Shown in pieces: positions 1 to 10,139 of a DNA stretch of 64,000 nt. A model generated the notes under the pieces. That model worked only from the letters and a program-made list of their open reading frames with translations. It was not told where the DNA came from and searched no databases. The stretch is taken from NCBI GenBank assembly GCA_032209605.1, contig JASFXZ010000002.1, positions 54,748,431-54,812,430 on the forward strand, in the 5' to 3' direction. This DNA comes from Mactromeris polynyma. Taxonomy: Eukaryota; Mollusca; Bivalvia; Venerida; Mactridae. The position numbers and the translations under genes are program-made. How positions within the stretch are numbered: the first letter of the stretch is position 1; the number at the start of each line of letters is the position of its first letter.

Positions 1-968
1 GTTTTGATTACTAAAATCAGCTACTTTCTTTTTAGAAACATATCAATATCTGACTAAGAGAAGGTCTGTATGTACGGTGAAATGCAATTAGAGTGGTTTG
101 AAACTACCACAGAACCATCTGAGAAAAGAGATAAAAATGCAATGCTGCTTTAAGCAGTGTTAAGATAAAGATTTAAAAATAAACTGATTTTTCTAATGAG
201 GTGGAACATTTATTCAGTCCAAATGTAGGAAAGAATCCAAAAGTTTTGTAATTAATAAAAAAGTGTGGTAAGATTATTGACGACATTTAAGTATTTCATA
301 ATGAGATACCATAACTAACTCATTCATCTTTCATTGACATATAACAGATAAAAACATGCATGATGCTGCAACAAAACAGATTGACATTTAAATATAATAT
401 TTGTCATTGTTTTAAATGCCATAGGTACAAAGAGTTGAAACCAACATATTCAACAGTAATGTTAAATACAATGAAGAATGGTATGATTAGCATTTGTCAA
501 TGTAGAAGCCATCATGCCATTTAAATATTTTCAAATACAATGAAGCCGTCTAGATATAAAAATAGTAGGTCTATTATCCTATCACTTTTACCATCAGTCT
601 CAAGACCATCATACTCATTAATCAGGGAGTGATTAAAAAGGTCTAAGAGATTGCCGAGTCAAACAAGATGGAAAAATTACACCTATGGTACATGAAAATG
701 CAATATTACAGCATATTACAAACAAAAATTATTTTCAAATTCTAACAATGATTTAAGTAAATCAAAGTGCCACCCATAACCTTGTGGTACTTCAATGAAA
801 CTGATGTGACACACATTGATGTATAACATCTCTCAGACTCCATATCAAGGTGTTTGTGCAAGAACAAGCTATCTCCATATAAATTAATTACGGAATTGGT
901 AGATTCTGGCGCTAACCCCTAAATATATAGAATTATCTGATTATTAATCGGATACATCACATATAATG

Positions 969-1170
969 TAATGTATACACAGTAAAACCTCTTTTTAAGA
1001 CCATCTAAAACTTAAGACTACTTCATTAATATAACCATTATCATATTTACATGGATTAAAATATAAATTTTCTTTCATATTTTAACTTGATTGCCAGACT
1101 GTCTCATAACTAGGACCAACTTTCTTCAGACCTGTTGATGGTCTTACACTTTGGGTTTCACAGTACATTA
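969..1170. repeat. Degenerate copy of the ACAGTAAAACC TIR repeat
   Basis: It starts with ACAGTAAAACCTC, has internal AAGACCA steps, and ends near GGTTTCACAGTAC. It resembles the better copies at 2292-2460, 20831-21012 and 40842-41010. The rest of positions 1-1410 shows no exon or RNA gene that I can support. Confidence 0.35.
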
Positions 1171-1410
1171 AAAGGTAACTTCTATTATTCACTGTGAAGA
1201 TGTCTTTACCTCAAGTTATTGAGTTTAGAGACTGTTATACCTCACAAATATTTCATAAATGCATTTTTTATTTTATGAACTGGCTCAATATCTATGGTTT
1301 CTTTTAGAGAATTTTGAAATATCTCCAGACAAATTTTCTAAGCATGTTTTATCAAATTACAAAAACATATGGAACGCAGACTTAAAACACTAAAACGTTC
1401 ATTATCAAGG

Positions 1411-1504
1411 TTAGAAATGCAATTGTATCACATCAGCTTCATAGAAGTCACAGACATTTTGTGCAAAGAAGTCCCATATGCCCCCACAAAATAACCAAAA
1501 GTAT
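1411..1504 (-). CDS. Possible alternative terminal exon of the Ser-rich gene
   Basis: A pyrimidine-rich stretch ending in AG at 1506-1505 is followed by a reading frame that fits the phase of the upstream exon (which ends 2 nt into a codon at 2100). It adds 30 residues, beginning YFWLFCGGIWDFFAQNVCDF, then a TAA at 1413-1411. The hydrophobic, aromatic end contrasts with the polar remainder. The intron would hold the 230-bp TIR element at 1599-1828. Thirty open codons can arise by chance, so the TAA directly after exon 6 is an equally reasonable end. Confidence 0.3.
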
Positions 1505-1598
1505 CTGGGGGTGAAACTGTAACCAGTCTGTCTGCTCCTTTATATATATGCAAATGGTCTCCTTTTGCTTTCACCACTCGCTGTGATTTAACAAGGAC

Positions 1599-1828
1599 CA
1601 GGGCTCTAGAAATTTTCTTTAAATACAGTTGTCCCAGACTAGCATACGATGTTTCGACTTGTCCGCCATGGCAGGCTAGTTGTACTCGCATAGCATATGG
1701 TATGGATTAACAGTTAACTAGGCATGCATAACAGACTTGTCCCGGACTAAGTACAACTCAACTGTTGGTAGTCCAAATCGGCAATTAGACTTGTCTGGAC
1801 ATCGAGCTAGTGGATTTCTAGAGCCCTG
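1599..1828. mobile_element. MITE with CAGGGCTCTAGAAA termini, copy 1
   Basis: The left end CAGGGCTCTAGAAA is mirrored by TTTCTAGAGCCCTG at the right end. Both subterminal regions carry ACTTGTCC or TTGTCCCAGACTA steps. It has the same ends as the 327-bp element at 17614-17940. It lies beside the possible last exon of the Ser-rich gene. No target duplication is visible for this copy. Confidence 0.7.
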
Positions 1829-2095
1829 ATAATGCAAAATAAGTTTAATGAATTTTAAATAAATTTGGTAATTTTGTCTTCACAAACCAGATTTAATCAT
1901 AAAGCCTTGAAATTTTTGCAAATACAAATATTTACATGATAATTATTTTTTGTTTATAGACAGATCGTATTTCAATTTGTAAAATATTTGTTTAAAACTA
2001 TACCCTAGCCACTGCAAACAAAGTGCAATCAATCAAACACACGCATTTTGTGAGAAACACATCAATATCAACAATATACTGCATATCTGCTGATG

Positions 2096-5000
2096 TTACC
2101 TTCTAACAAAAGATTCTTTGGCCATTTTCTGTTTGTCTGACAGTTTAAAGTCTGAGATATGTATGTCTTCATCTCGCTGTTTATACGGGGCCACAGATCC
2201 ACTTACAGGGGCACCTTGCTGTAAACCATGACCTGTCGTCTGCTGTGAAGATCATAAATCAAATACAAATATCACCATAGTAACACTAATGTACAGTAAA
2301 CCCCCACTTAAAGACCACCTCAGTAATAAGACCACCTGGAAATTAATACCACAATTTTCAAGTCCATTTTCACTGTTTTGCTCTTTATTTAACCTCAATA
2401 TTAAGACCACCTCAATAAAAATACCAGTTTTCAAGGGTCCCATGGGTGGTCGTATTATTTAACACAACACAATATTTCAAACCTTATAATAGATTATATA
2501 GAGTGTATAGAATGTTACTTCCATACATGCACACTAGACATAAGACATAGAACAGAATGTTGAGACAATTATTTAACTGAAGCCTTAATTAACCCAAGTG
2601 ACCAGTGATAAATTTCTCCATTGTATGTCTGCCAAACTATAATTCACAGCGATAATAAGACTAGTACATTTTATGTACAATCTAATGACACATAATTGAC
2701 CATCTGAGCAAATATCAGGGGGATCCCAAAGCATAAAGTTAATTTACTGTAGCAAAATTGTTATGGAAAAGAAGCTTAACAAACCCTAGAATACAACTGG
2801 AATCTGGCTGGGTTGGGTCTAGTTTCCATTTTCTTCAAGCTATCATCATCAGCATCTGTATGTGGGCGGGAAAGTGCTGGTGGAATACTGCCACTTTCAT
2901 CTTAAACATCATACCATATTAATATATAAATTGTACAAAAATAATATCAGGTACAATTCACATTATTACTTAAAATGATACTAAAATAAGAAATTACAAT
3001 CACTGACGGAAAACTGAGTTTGTTACTTTGATGATTTGTCGATGTTGGCTACACTACTTACAAGTATAAAACTTTGATTGCAATTCTTCACAATAAATAT
3101 AGACATATATCAGTTCATTATGGTCCCATATTTCTAAACACTCAATATTAAGGAATTACATATCATACAAGGCAGAAGCTAGCAAGTTTTAGTATATTTA
3201 CATCATGTTTTTGATATATTATTATTAATCATATCAAGAGAAATATTCATAGAAAGCCAATTTCAAAATAACCACATTTTCTATACTTTACGTATGAAAG
3301 ACTGTAACTGGTATGTATTACAGTATTTGTGAAGTATTAAAACAATTAAATGTTGGTAAGAACTGTTCTAGTTCTACACTAGATACAAACTATACTCATG
3401 GAAGTATTTTTCTGTTATACCCAGTGATTTTTTGTTGTCTGAATCCAGCCGTCCTCTGTCGTCCCTCAGTTTGTGTGAAGCACTATGAAAGGTCACAGCA
3501 GGAGGCGTTGTCTTGGTGACAAGGTCACCAACAGATGAAGCAGGAGACAAAGAATTCTGAGCAGATATGGTAACAATTCTTTCTGGCACTGTAACTATCT
3601 CTGGCTGACTGCTGCTTCCACTTGTATCCCGTGCTAGAAATAAAATGAAAACATTTCTGTTACAACATAATAGTCGTATCAGAGGTCCACTAAGTGCTCA
3701 ATCTCAAGGCTCATTTTGATCATGTTTTACCAGATTTACCATTTTATAGCCAAAGCACCTATAATTTAGAGAAAAATTGACCCATCAGCCAGAATTCTGT
3801 TGGAAATTCCAGGGGTCAAAGTGTCAACTCAAGGATCAAATGGAACCCCTGTCTTTATCCAAAATTCGCTAAAGATGGGTTTTTACCAGGGGTAAAACTT
3901 AATTTTAGATCTATTGAAGTTCAGTCAGACGTTAAATCCTGTCTTTGTTTCCATCGAATTGGAGCACGACGTTAACGGTATATATTGTTGTTATTACCGC
4001 AGGATTAGAGGGGAAAACCCATATATATAGCTTTACAGAGTATATCTATTACAAATTTATCTCATTCAAATACTGGGTTACAAACGAGTTACCAGCACTA
4101 CCCTGTCCTTCCACAAGCAACTGACAACCCTTAGTACAAAGTAGACAACTTCCCAACATGAATCAGTGGTGGAGGACAAATAACATTGAATGTTTTATCT
4201 TCAGTCCAGTTGCCATGGAGAGCATGCAGCTTCCTAAAGGTTCAAACACACAATGTCCAGATTGGGTGTTGAGTGCTCCAGTTTACTGCCTGAGAAAACC
4301 AGGAAGGCTAAATACCACAGGAAGTACATAAGGTATGTTTGAAACACTTATTCAAGTTCAACACAAATAAGTCAATTAATAGCAAATGTGCAATTATAAT
4401 TAGGATAAAATATAACATTAAAACTGTTCATTGTTAGAGACACCATCATTGCAAGTCACATTTTGTTCTTAAAAAAAGATATGGATAACAATCTCAAGAG
4501 ATGATTAGTCAGCATTCAGAGTTTGTCAAATGTGTCATAGCACCATATATGTCTGGTAAAAATTCATTTGGTCTGGAACAAACTTGGAAATTTTAAGATA
4601 AACAAAGAAGGAAATAGTTTGCAGTCTGGTAAACGTGGGCTCTATTTGGCAAACTTTGAGCTGCACAATGAGTCTATTCAGCTTCCAATTATTTACATAC
4701 TACTGGAAGTCTGACATATTTTCAACTTTGGTTTTAACATCCTAAAGTCCACACAAACTGTAAACCAGTCAAATAAAAAAAAATGAACAGACAAATCACT
4801 TACCATGCGCAGTTACAATTTCCACACTATTTTCAAGATCTTGTAGTAAGTTTTTTCTTTCAGGTATATCACCACCTAAACCATTGTTATCTGTCCTAGT
4901 TTGAGATTTTTGTGGTGTATGCCTTTCGACATAGTACTTGGGTGTACTCCTGAACTGCATACTCGGCTCAGATATTTTATCTGCTGTAACCGATTGAGGT

Positions 5001-6861
5001 TTCTTAACATCACCTTTCAGTCTTGAGTCACAACTTCTTGAACTTCCAGCACTAGGTTGAGGTTTTTTCTCAAATTTATCATCATTTTGTACGTGACCAT
5101 TAGTTCTTGGCTTTGTTTTAGACACCATGTTAATGTCTTCATACACTTTATCAGCAGATTTTCTCACCTTTTCTACTTTAAATTGTTCACTTCCTTCAGC
5201 ACCTCTAGGGAAACTTCTTTGAGGGAATTTATCACCATTAGAATCATTAGAGCTTGTAACCACGTCAATCTGCTGACCACTTTTATGGCTTATCAATGCA
5301 CCTGCACCATTGAGTAGAGCAGACGGAACTTTACCATCACTAGAAGCAGAAGATCTTGGACTGCTATCTTCAAATGGAGGTTTTATTTCTCGTAAATGCT
5401 TCCTTGATATTTTTACTTTTTGAGGTCCTGTGGAATTAAAATTTTCCACACCAAACGATGTCTTTGAACACTTAGAAGATCCACTAGAACTTCCATTGTT
5501 TCCATTTTGTGCTTCAGCAAGAACGCTTCTATCACTTTTATCTAAGGTTGATCTAATCAAGACATCACTAGCTGTAGTACTTTCATCTGAACTACGCTCA
5601 TGAAGAGTATCATCAGTGGGTGATACAAGAGTTGCTCCCCTTGATTTACTTTTCTCACTTGTGGTATGTGTTTTGCTGACCATACCACTATCACGACTGA
5701 CATCAGAAGTTGGCTACAAACATAATACAATCATTTATATATTTCAATAAATTAAACAAGCAGAAGTAACTTGCATAAATTAACCAATTACTTGTGATCA
5801 GATCTATTTTACATGATTCCAATAAGAAGTGAGATATATTTTTTTATATTTTATAGCAACAGATTCACTTACACATTGTAACAAGAACAATTCAAATGAC
5901 CAAAAAATCAACATAACAATTAATCCAAAAAACAACCATAATACTGGTATAACCAACCAACCAGCCAACCAACTACATTTGTACTTAATGTGTTCCATTT
6001 TAAGTTTCACCAACCTGAGTGACCTTGACATCTCCAACAGATCTGCTACTGGATTGAGACTGTACACTCCGTCCTGATCTAGCCGACATGCCACTCTGAC
6101 CAGATCTACTTGAAACGCCACTTTGATGTGATCTAATTGAGACTTCTGACACTCTGCTATGAACAGACTTATCTGACCTGTCGCTAGGTAACTGGTCAGT
6201 TTGCTCAGACCTGATGGCCCTGTCATTGTTTGGTTGACCAACTGCTAAACTACCTGCATTTTTTGTATCAGATTTTCCACTTTGTACAGACCTAGAAGAC
6301 TGATCCGACTTTTGAGACCTACCGGATGCCTGACTACCATTGGAATGAATGGACTGGTTAACCCTCTGAGATTTACCAGAACCCTGACTACCTGTAGAGT
6401 GTGTAGATTTATTCAATGCTTTTACTGCAGCATCAGTGATAGTCAACAATTCTAACATACTCTTCTGGCTTCCACCTGATCCTTTACTGTCCAAGGATGT
6501 GTCACCTGAGAGAGAATAATATAAATCACTCATAAAAGCCATATATACTGATATAGAGCCATGTTGTATTTAAAATGTGTTTAGAAAACATTTTAATAAA
6601 TAGTATTATGCGCTAAGATTGCATCATGATTCATATTGGAAACAAACAGTCATGAAAATAAATCTTATATATGCTAGATATAGAAAGTAAATAAATGTAT
6701 AGTGATGCTCTGTACATTGGCTTTACATAACTGAAATCAAATTATTTTGAAATACCATCATAACAATTAAATATTAACATTGACCATTTTAATATGCTTT
6801 TGTACAAGTAAAAGAACAACACAAACTTACCTGATCGTGGCTTTGTCACCTCAGACTCCAT
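2096..6861 (-). CDS. Ser-rich low-complexity protein, multi-exon, function unknown
   Basis: I join six exons by splice sites and phase: 6861-6831, 6505-6015, 5713-4804, 3633-3421, 2900-2785 and 2242-2100. All junctions are GT-AG and the phases agree (1, 0, 1, 1, 0). The start MESEVTKPRSG is the first ATG after a 3' splice site at 6886, so a 5' UTR exon lies upstream. The protein is about 635 residues if exon 6 reads on to the TAA at 2098-2096, or 665 if it splices (GTAACA donor) to a candidate exon at 1504-1411. Residues of about 50-170 are full of S-x-R-S, S-x-Q-S and S-G-Q-S steps (for example SARSGRSVQSQSSSRS). The rest is polar and probably disordered, with basic patches such as KVKISRKHLREIK. 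No folded domain, signal peptide or membrane helix is visible. I do not recognise the family. A scaffold, cytoskeletal or nuclear role is only a guess from composition. Confidence 0.72.
2292..2460. repeat. TIR repeat of the TACAGTAAACC family
   Basis: It starts TACAGTAAACCCCCACTTAA and contains repeated AAGACCACCT blocks and CCCATGGGTGGTC near its right end. It shares long stretches with 20831-21012, including the central TTCACTGTTTTGCTCTTTAT. It lies in the last introns of the Ser-rich gene. Its right terminus is eroded. Confidence 0.6.
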
Positions 6862-7141
6862 TGTCAAATGTGAGCACAGCAAGATCTGTTGAAAAATGTA
6901 AATCAAGTACCAAACCATAAAAGAACGGGACTCACCCGAGCTTAGAATTAGATAAAAAACAAATGCTTCTTTTTCTATTCAGAACTTAGATGCTTCTTCA
7001 CAGAAGTTAGTCAATAATATTTATTCTGATATGGGTATGAATTTAATTCATGATCTCAGATAAGTAAAAGCTATGCAAAAGCAGTAAATTGGGAAACACA
7101 ATCACATAAGGAACACTAGTATTGCCTTATTTCTAAGAGTA

Positions 7142-7410
7142 AGAGTGTAGTGGTGTGTGGTTAGACAGCCACTCAGTTAGCTCAGTCGGTAGAGCGACAT
7201 ACTATTGTTTAGAGGTTCGTGGGTTCAGGCCCTACATCAGGTGCGCTTTTCCCCCTTGATTTACTTCAATGGTGACAGCAGTGTTTAACAGCCCATGATG
7301 GTTGAGCCTCAAATGCTGGAAGGGGGAGAAGTGTAGTGATGTGGCGTTAGATGGCTGCCAGGTTAGTTCAGTCGGTAGACTTCCGTACTAGTGTTTAGGG
7401 GGTCATGGAT
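7142..7410 (+). mobile_element. tRNA-derived SINE, dimeric, interrupted
   Basis: Two tRNA-like heads occur about 180 bp apart. Each has an A-box-like GTTAGCTCAGTCGGTAGAG, or TTAGTTCAGTCGGTAGAC in the second unit. The first also has a B-box-like GTGGGTTCAGGCCC. The linker carries CAAATGCTGGAAGGGGGAGA, which is also seen in minus orientation at 34600-35060. The second head is cut at 7414 by the TIR element at 7423-9468. No acceptor stem forms, so this is not a functional tRNA gene. Confidence 0.7.
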
Positions 7411-7619
7411 TTACTTCAAGACGGTTTACAGCTTTTTCTCACCCTAGACGTTTCTCCCCTAGTCATTTCTCACGCAGGTAGTTTCTCCCCCAAAATTAAA
7501 GTATAAAGAAAAGGTGCTAATGGGTGTTATAGATTATAGAAAGAAATTTAATGTTATTTGATTAACATTTCATATTAATTATTATGTTGTTAGTTTAATT
7601 ATGACAATAGTAATTTAAT

Positions 7620-7905
7620 GTATAATTTTGTTGTGTAATTTTGTATGACCCCCCCCCCCCAGCTGAAATTGACAGTGATATGTGATTGATGTGTAATTTT
7701 GTATGATCCCCCACCCCCAGCTGAAATTGACAGTGATAGATGTATAATTGTGTATGGCCCCAGCTGAAATTGACAGTGATATGTGCTTGATGTATAATTG
7801 TGTATGACTCCAGATGTACTTGACAGTGATATGTGCTTGATGTATAATTTTGTATGACCCCAGCTGAAATTAACTTGGACAATGATAAGTGCTTGATGTA
7901 GAATT
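7620..7905. repeat. About 60-bp tandem array inside the TIR element
   Basis: Roughly five units share TGTATAATTTTGTATGACCC followed by CAGCTGAAATTGACAGTGAT. Spacing varies because of a poly-C tract of 5-12 bases. A further half unit (TTTTGTATGGCCAGCTGAAA) resumes at about 8500, on the far side of the inner inverted-repeat element. Confidence 0.75.
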
Positions 7906-7913
7906 TTGGATTT

Positions 7914-8500
7914 ACGGAGGTTTCGGTAAATGACAAGTTCGGTAAATTGATTTTGTAGTATGATTGGTGTGGATGTTTCGGTAAAATAATACTATATATG
8001 ACATATGCATTAGTATACAGCTTAAAGTAATAAAAAAGTAATGAGAGGTATGAGTTGACTTGGATAGGTACGAGTTGACCGAAGAAAGGGTACGAGTTGA
8101 CTTAATTGGGTAGGTACGAGTTGACCGAAGAAAGGGTACGAGTTGACTTGGGTAGGTACGAGTTGACCAAAGAAAGGGTACGAGTTGACCAAAGAAAGGG
8201 TACGAGTTGACTTGGGTAGGTACGAGTTGACCAAAGAAAGGGTACGAGATGACCAAAGAAAGGGTACGAGTTGACTTGGATAGGTACGAGTTGACCAAAG
8301 AATTACATTGTTTGGCCACACTTTGACATACTATCCTATTATTGAGCCTATGTTATTGTTCAATGTTAACAAACAATCTTTTTACCGAAACCTCCGAAAG
8401 AAACAAACGTTAAAATCAATTTACCGAAACCTCCGAAAGAAACGAACGTTAAAATCAATTTACCGAACTTGCTATTTACCGAACTTACTAGTATCCGAAT
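7914..8500. mobile_element. Nested inverted-repeat element with minisatellite core
   Basis: The left arm holds GGTTTCGGTAAATGACAAGT followed by TCGGTAAATTGATTTT. The right arm at about 8440-8500 carries the inverted equivalent, and an extra direct repeat (TTTACCGAAACCTCCGAAAG) at 8381-8440. Between the arms, at about 8040-8300, is a GC-richer minisatellite alternating GGGTACGAGTTGACTTGGGT and AGGTACGAGTTGACCAAAGA. The element splits the flanking 60-bp array, so it inserted after that array existed. Internal minisatellites of this kind occur in several non-autonomous element classes. I cannot name the class. Confidence 0.7.
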
Positions 8501-8529
8501 TTTGTATGGCCAGCTGAAATTAACTTGAA

Positions 8530-9060
8530 AAGGGGGGCATATAGATTTGCCCTTGTCCGTCTGTCACAAAATTTTGTGTCACTCATATCTCTAAAACAAT
8601 ATGAGCCGGAGTCATTAAACTTTACAGGAATGTTCACCAGCATGTGAAGTTGTGCACCTGGAGTTTCATGTTTGGCTGTGCCCAGTAAGTGCAAAGTTAT
8701 GGCCCTTGACTTATTTAAAATATAGCCTACAGAGTATGCACTCTTGTGTCACTCATATCTCCAAAAGTATATGAGCCAGAGTTATAAGACTTTACAGAAA
8801 TGTTCACATGCCTGTGTTATATTGCACCTGGGGATTCATAATTCGGTGAGCCAAGTAAGTGCAAAGTTATGGCCCTTGATTTATTGAAAATATAGCATAC
8901 AGAGCATGCAATTTTGTGTCGCGCATATCTCCAACAGTATATCAGCTACACTCACCAAACTGTACAGGAATGTTCACCAACCTGTATAGTTGTGCACCTG
9001 GGGTTTCGTGTTTGCCTGTGTCCAGTAAGTGCAAAGTTATGGCTGTTGACTTATCACCGT
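8530..9060. repeat. 170-bp tandem array, three units
   Basis: The TCACTCATATCTC landmark occurs at 8579, 8749 and (diverged) 8919, giving a 170-bp period. Each unit has TTTACAGGAATGTTCACC and AGTAAGTGCAAAGTTATGGC. The array is followed by GGGGGCATCTGTGTCCTATA, an end motif that I associate with common bivalve repeats. Confidence 0.75.
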
Positions 9061-9548
9061 AATCAGTGCAGTTGTTGAACTTGTTCACTTGGTAATTTTG
9101 ATAGCCATTTACAAACTATGAGCAGAATAATAGCATTTGCTTTTGTGACAAAGGCTGCAAGTGGGGGCATCTGTGTCCTATAGACGCATTCTAGTTAATT
9201 AATGATTGTTGAACAGATATATGCCTTTTTTTAATCTTTAAACAAACAACATAACATGAGATGTTAATCCAATCAGTCCAATAATGACACCTTTTTCTAT
9301 AACACCCATTAGCACCTTTTTCTTACATATATTGGGGGAGAAATGACTAGGGGACGCCCTGCTCGCCCATATGGGATATCCCGGTGGCGAGGGTAAATAA
9401 ACTCAATTCCACTAGGGGAGAAATGACCGGGGTGAGAAACGTCTAGGGTGAGAAAAAGCTGGATACCCTTCAAGACTAAAAGAGGTTAGATTGTTTTCTG
9501 ATTGGCATGATGTGATGTAGTCCAAACAATTAGACAACCATGCTAGAT

Positions 9549-10131
9549 CCTTCACGTTTACCTTCATTTTTCAATATTTGTTTTTTTTATTTTTCATATT
9601 TTACTTTCATTGTCAAGCATGGGGTCTAAAAGCATCTCATCAAAAACGCGTAGCAAAGTCAGTCTCAGCACAAATTTAAACACTTGGATTATATTGTTTT
9701 ACCACATGTTTTTCGGATAGATATGTCAAATGCTGCCAAAATCTGACTAAGTTGCATGCATAACACCAACGAAAAACACAAAAAATGGTAATTATCACAA
9801 TGTAAACAACACGCTGTATGTCACCGTCCGCCATTACATAGAGCTGTTTACTCGACTACCCATCGGATTTAAACTCAATTTGCATGATCAAGGCAAGTGT
9901 TTCATTCATAGTTTTTGTTGCAACTGTACTATAATTGATTATTTATTAATGTGTCATAAGTTTTATTGGTGAAATATTTGATTTTATATGCATAAAATCG
10001 TCCCGACCAAATTTCGATCGGCCCCTATATAAAAAGTGCTATGGGAAAATGACGATATCCCATATGACTCTGCATTTGACAGAAAACGTAAAATGTAAAA
10101 TATCATCAAAATGAAGGTAAAACGTGAATAA
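9549..10131. mobile_element. Possible TIR element with TTCACGTTTACCTTC ends
   Basis: CCTTCACGTTTACCTTCATT at about 9549 is mirrored by AATGAAGGTAAAACGTGAAT at about 10109-10129. AT-rich subterminal tracts follow both ends. There is no ORF inside and no clear target duplication. It lies in the 9.5-14.1 kb region upstream of TIMM9, where I see no other gene. Confidence 0.45.
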
Positions 10132-10139
10132 TACAAATG

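Larger units (their letters stand above)
7423..9468. mobile_element. 2,046-bp non-autonomous TIR element with 8-bp target duplication
   Basis: TTCAAGAC occurs at 7415-7422 and again at 9469-9476, directly outside inverted ends. The left end reads GGTTTACAGCTTTTTCTCAC and the right end, reversed, reads GGGTATCCAGCTTTTTCTCA. The inverted homology runs over about 115 bp, through CCTAGACGTTTCTC to AAAGGTGCTAATGGGTGTTA, with an extra 60 bp in the right arm. The inside holds three tandem arrays and a smaller inverted-repeat element, and no transposase ORF. An 8-bp duplication is typical of hAT-type or Merlin-type transposition (established knowledge). The superfamily cannot be fixed from this alone. 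Confidence 0.8.

Noticed and set aside
5057..5317. Plus-strand 86-codon ORF opposite the Ser-rich gene
   Set aside because: It is antisense to a coding exon, and its hydrophobic composition is the expected shadow of Ser- and Lys-rich codons.
7165..7245. A tRNA gene with GTTAGCTCAGTCGGTAGAG
   Set aside because: It is the head of a dimeric SINE; the second half does not fold to a cloverleaf and the family recurs at 34.6 and 51.7 kb.
8022..8321. Minus-strand ORFs of 99 and 135 codons with STRTYPSQLVPFL-type repeats
   Set aside because: They are translations of a minisatellite whose unit happens to lack stops. No splice or start context supports them.
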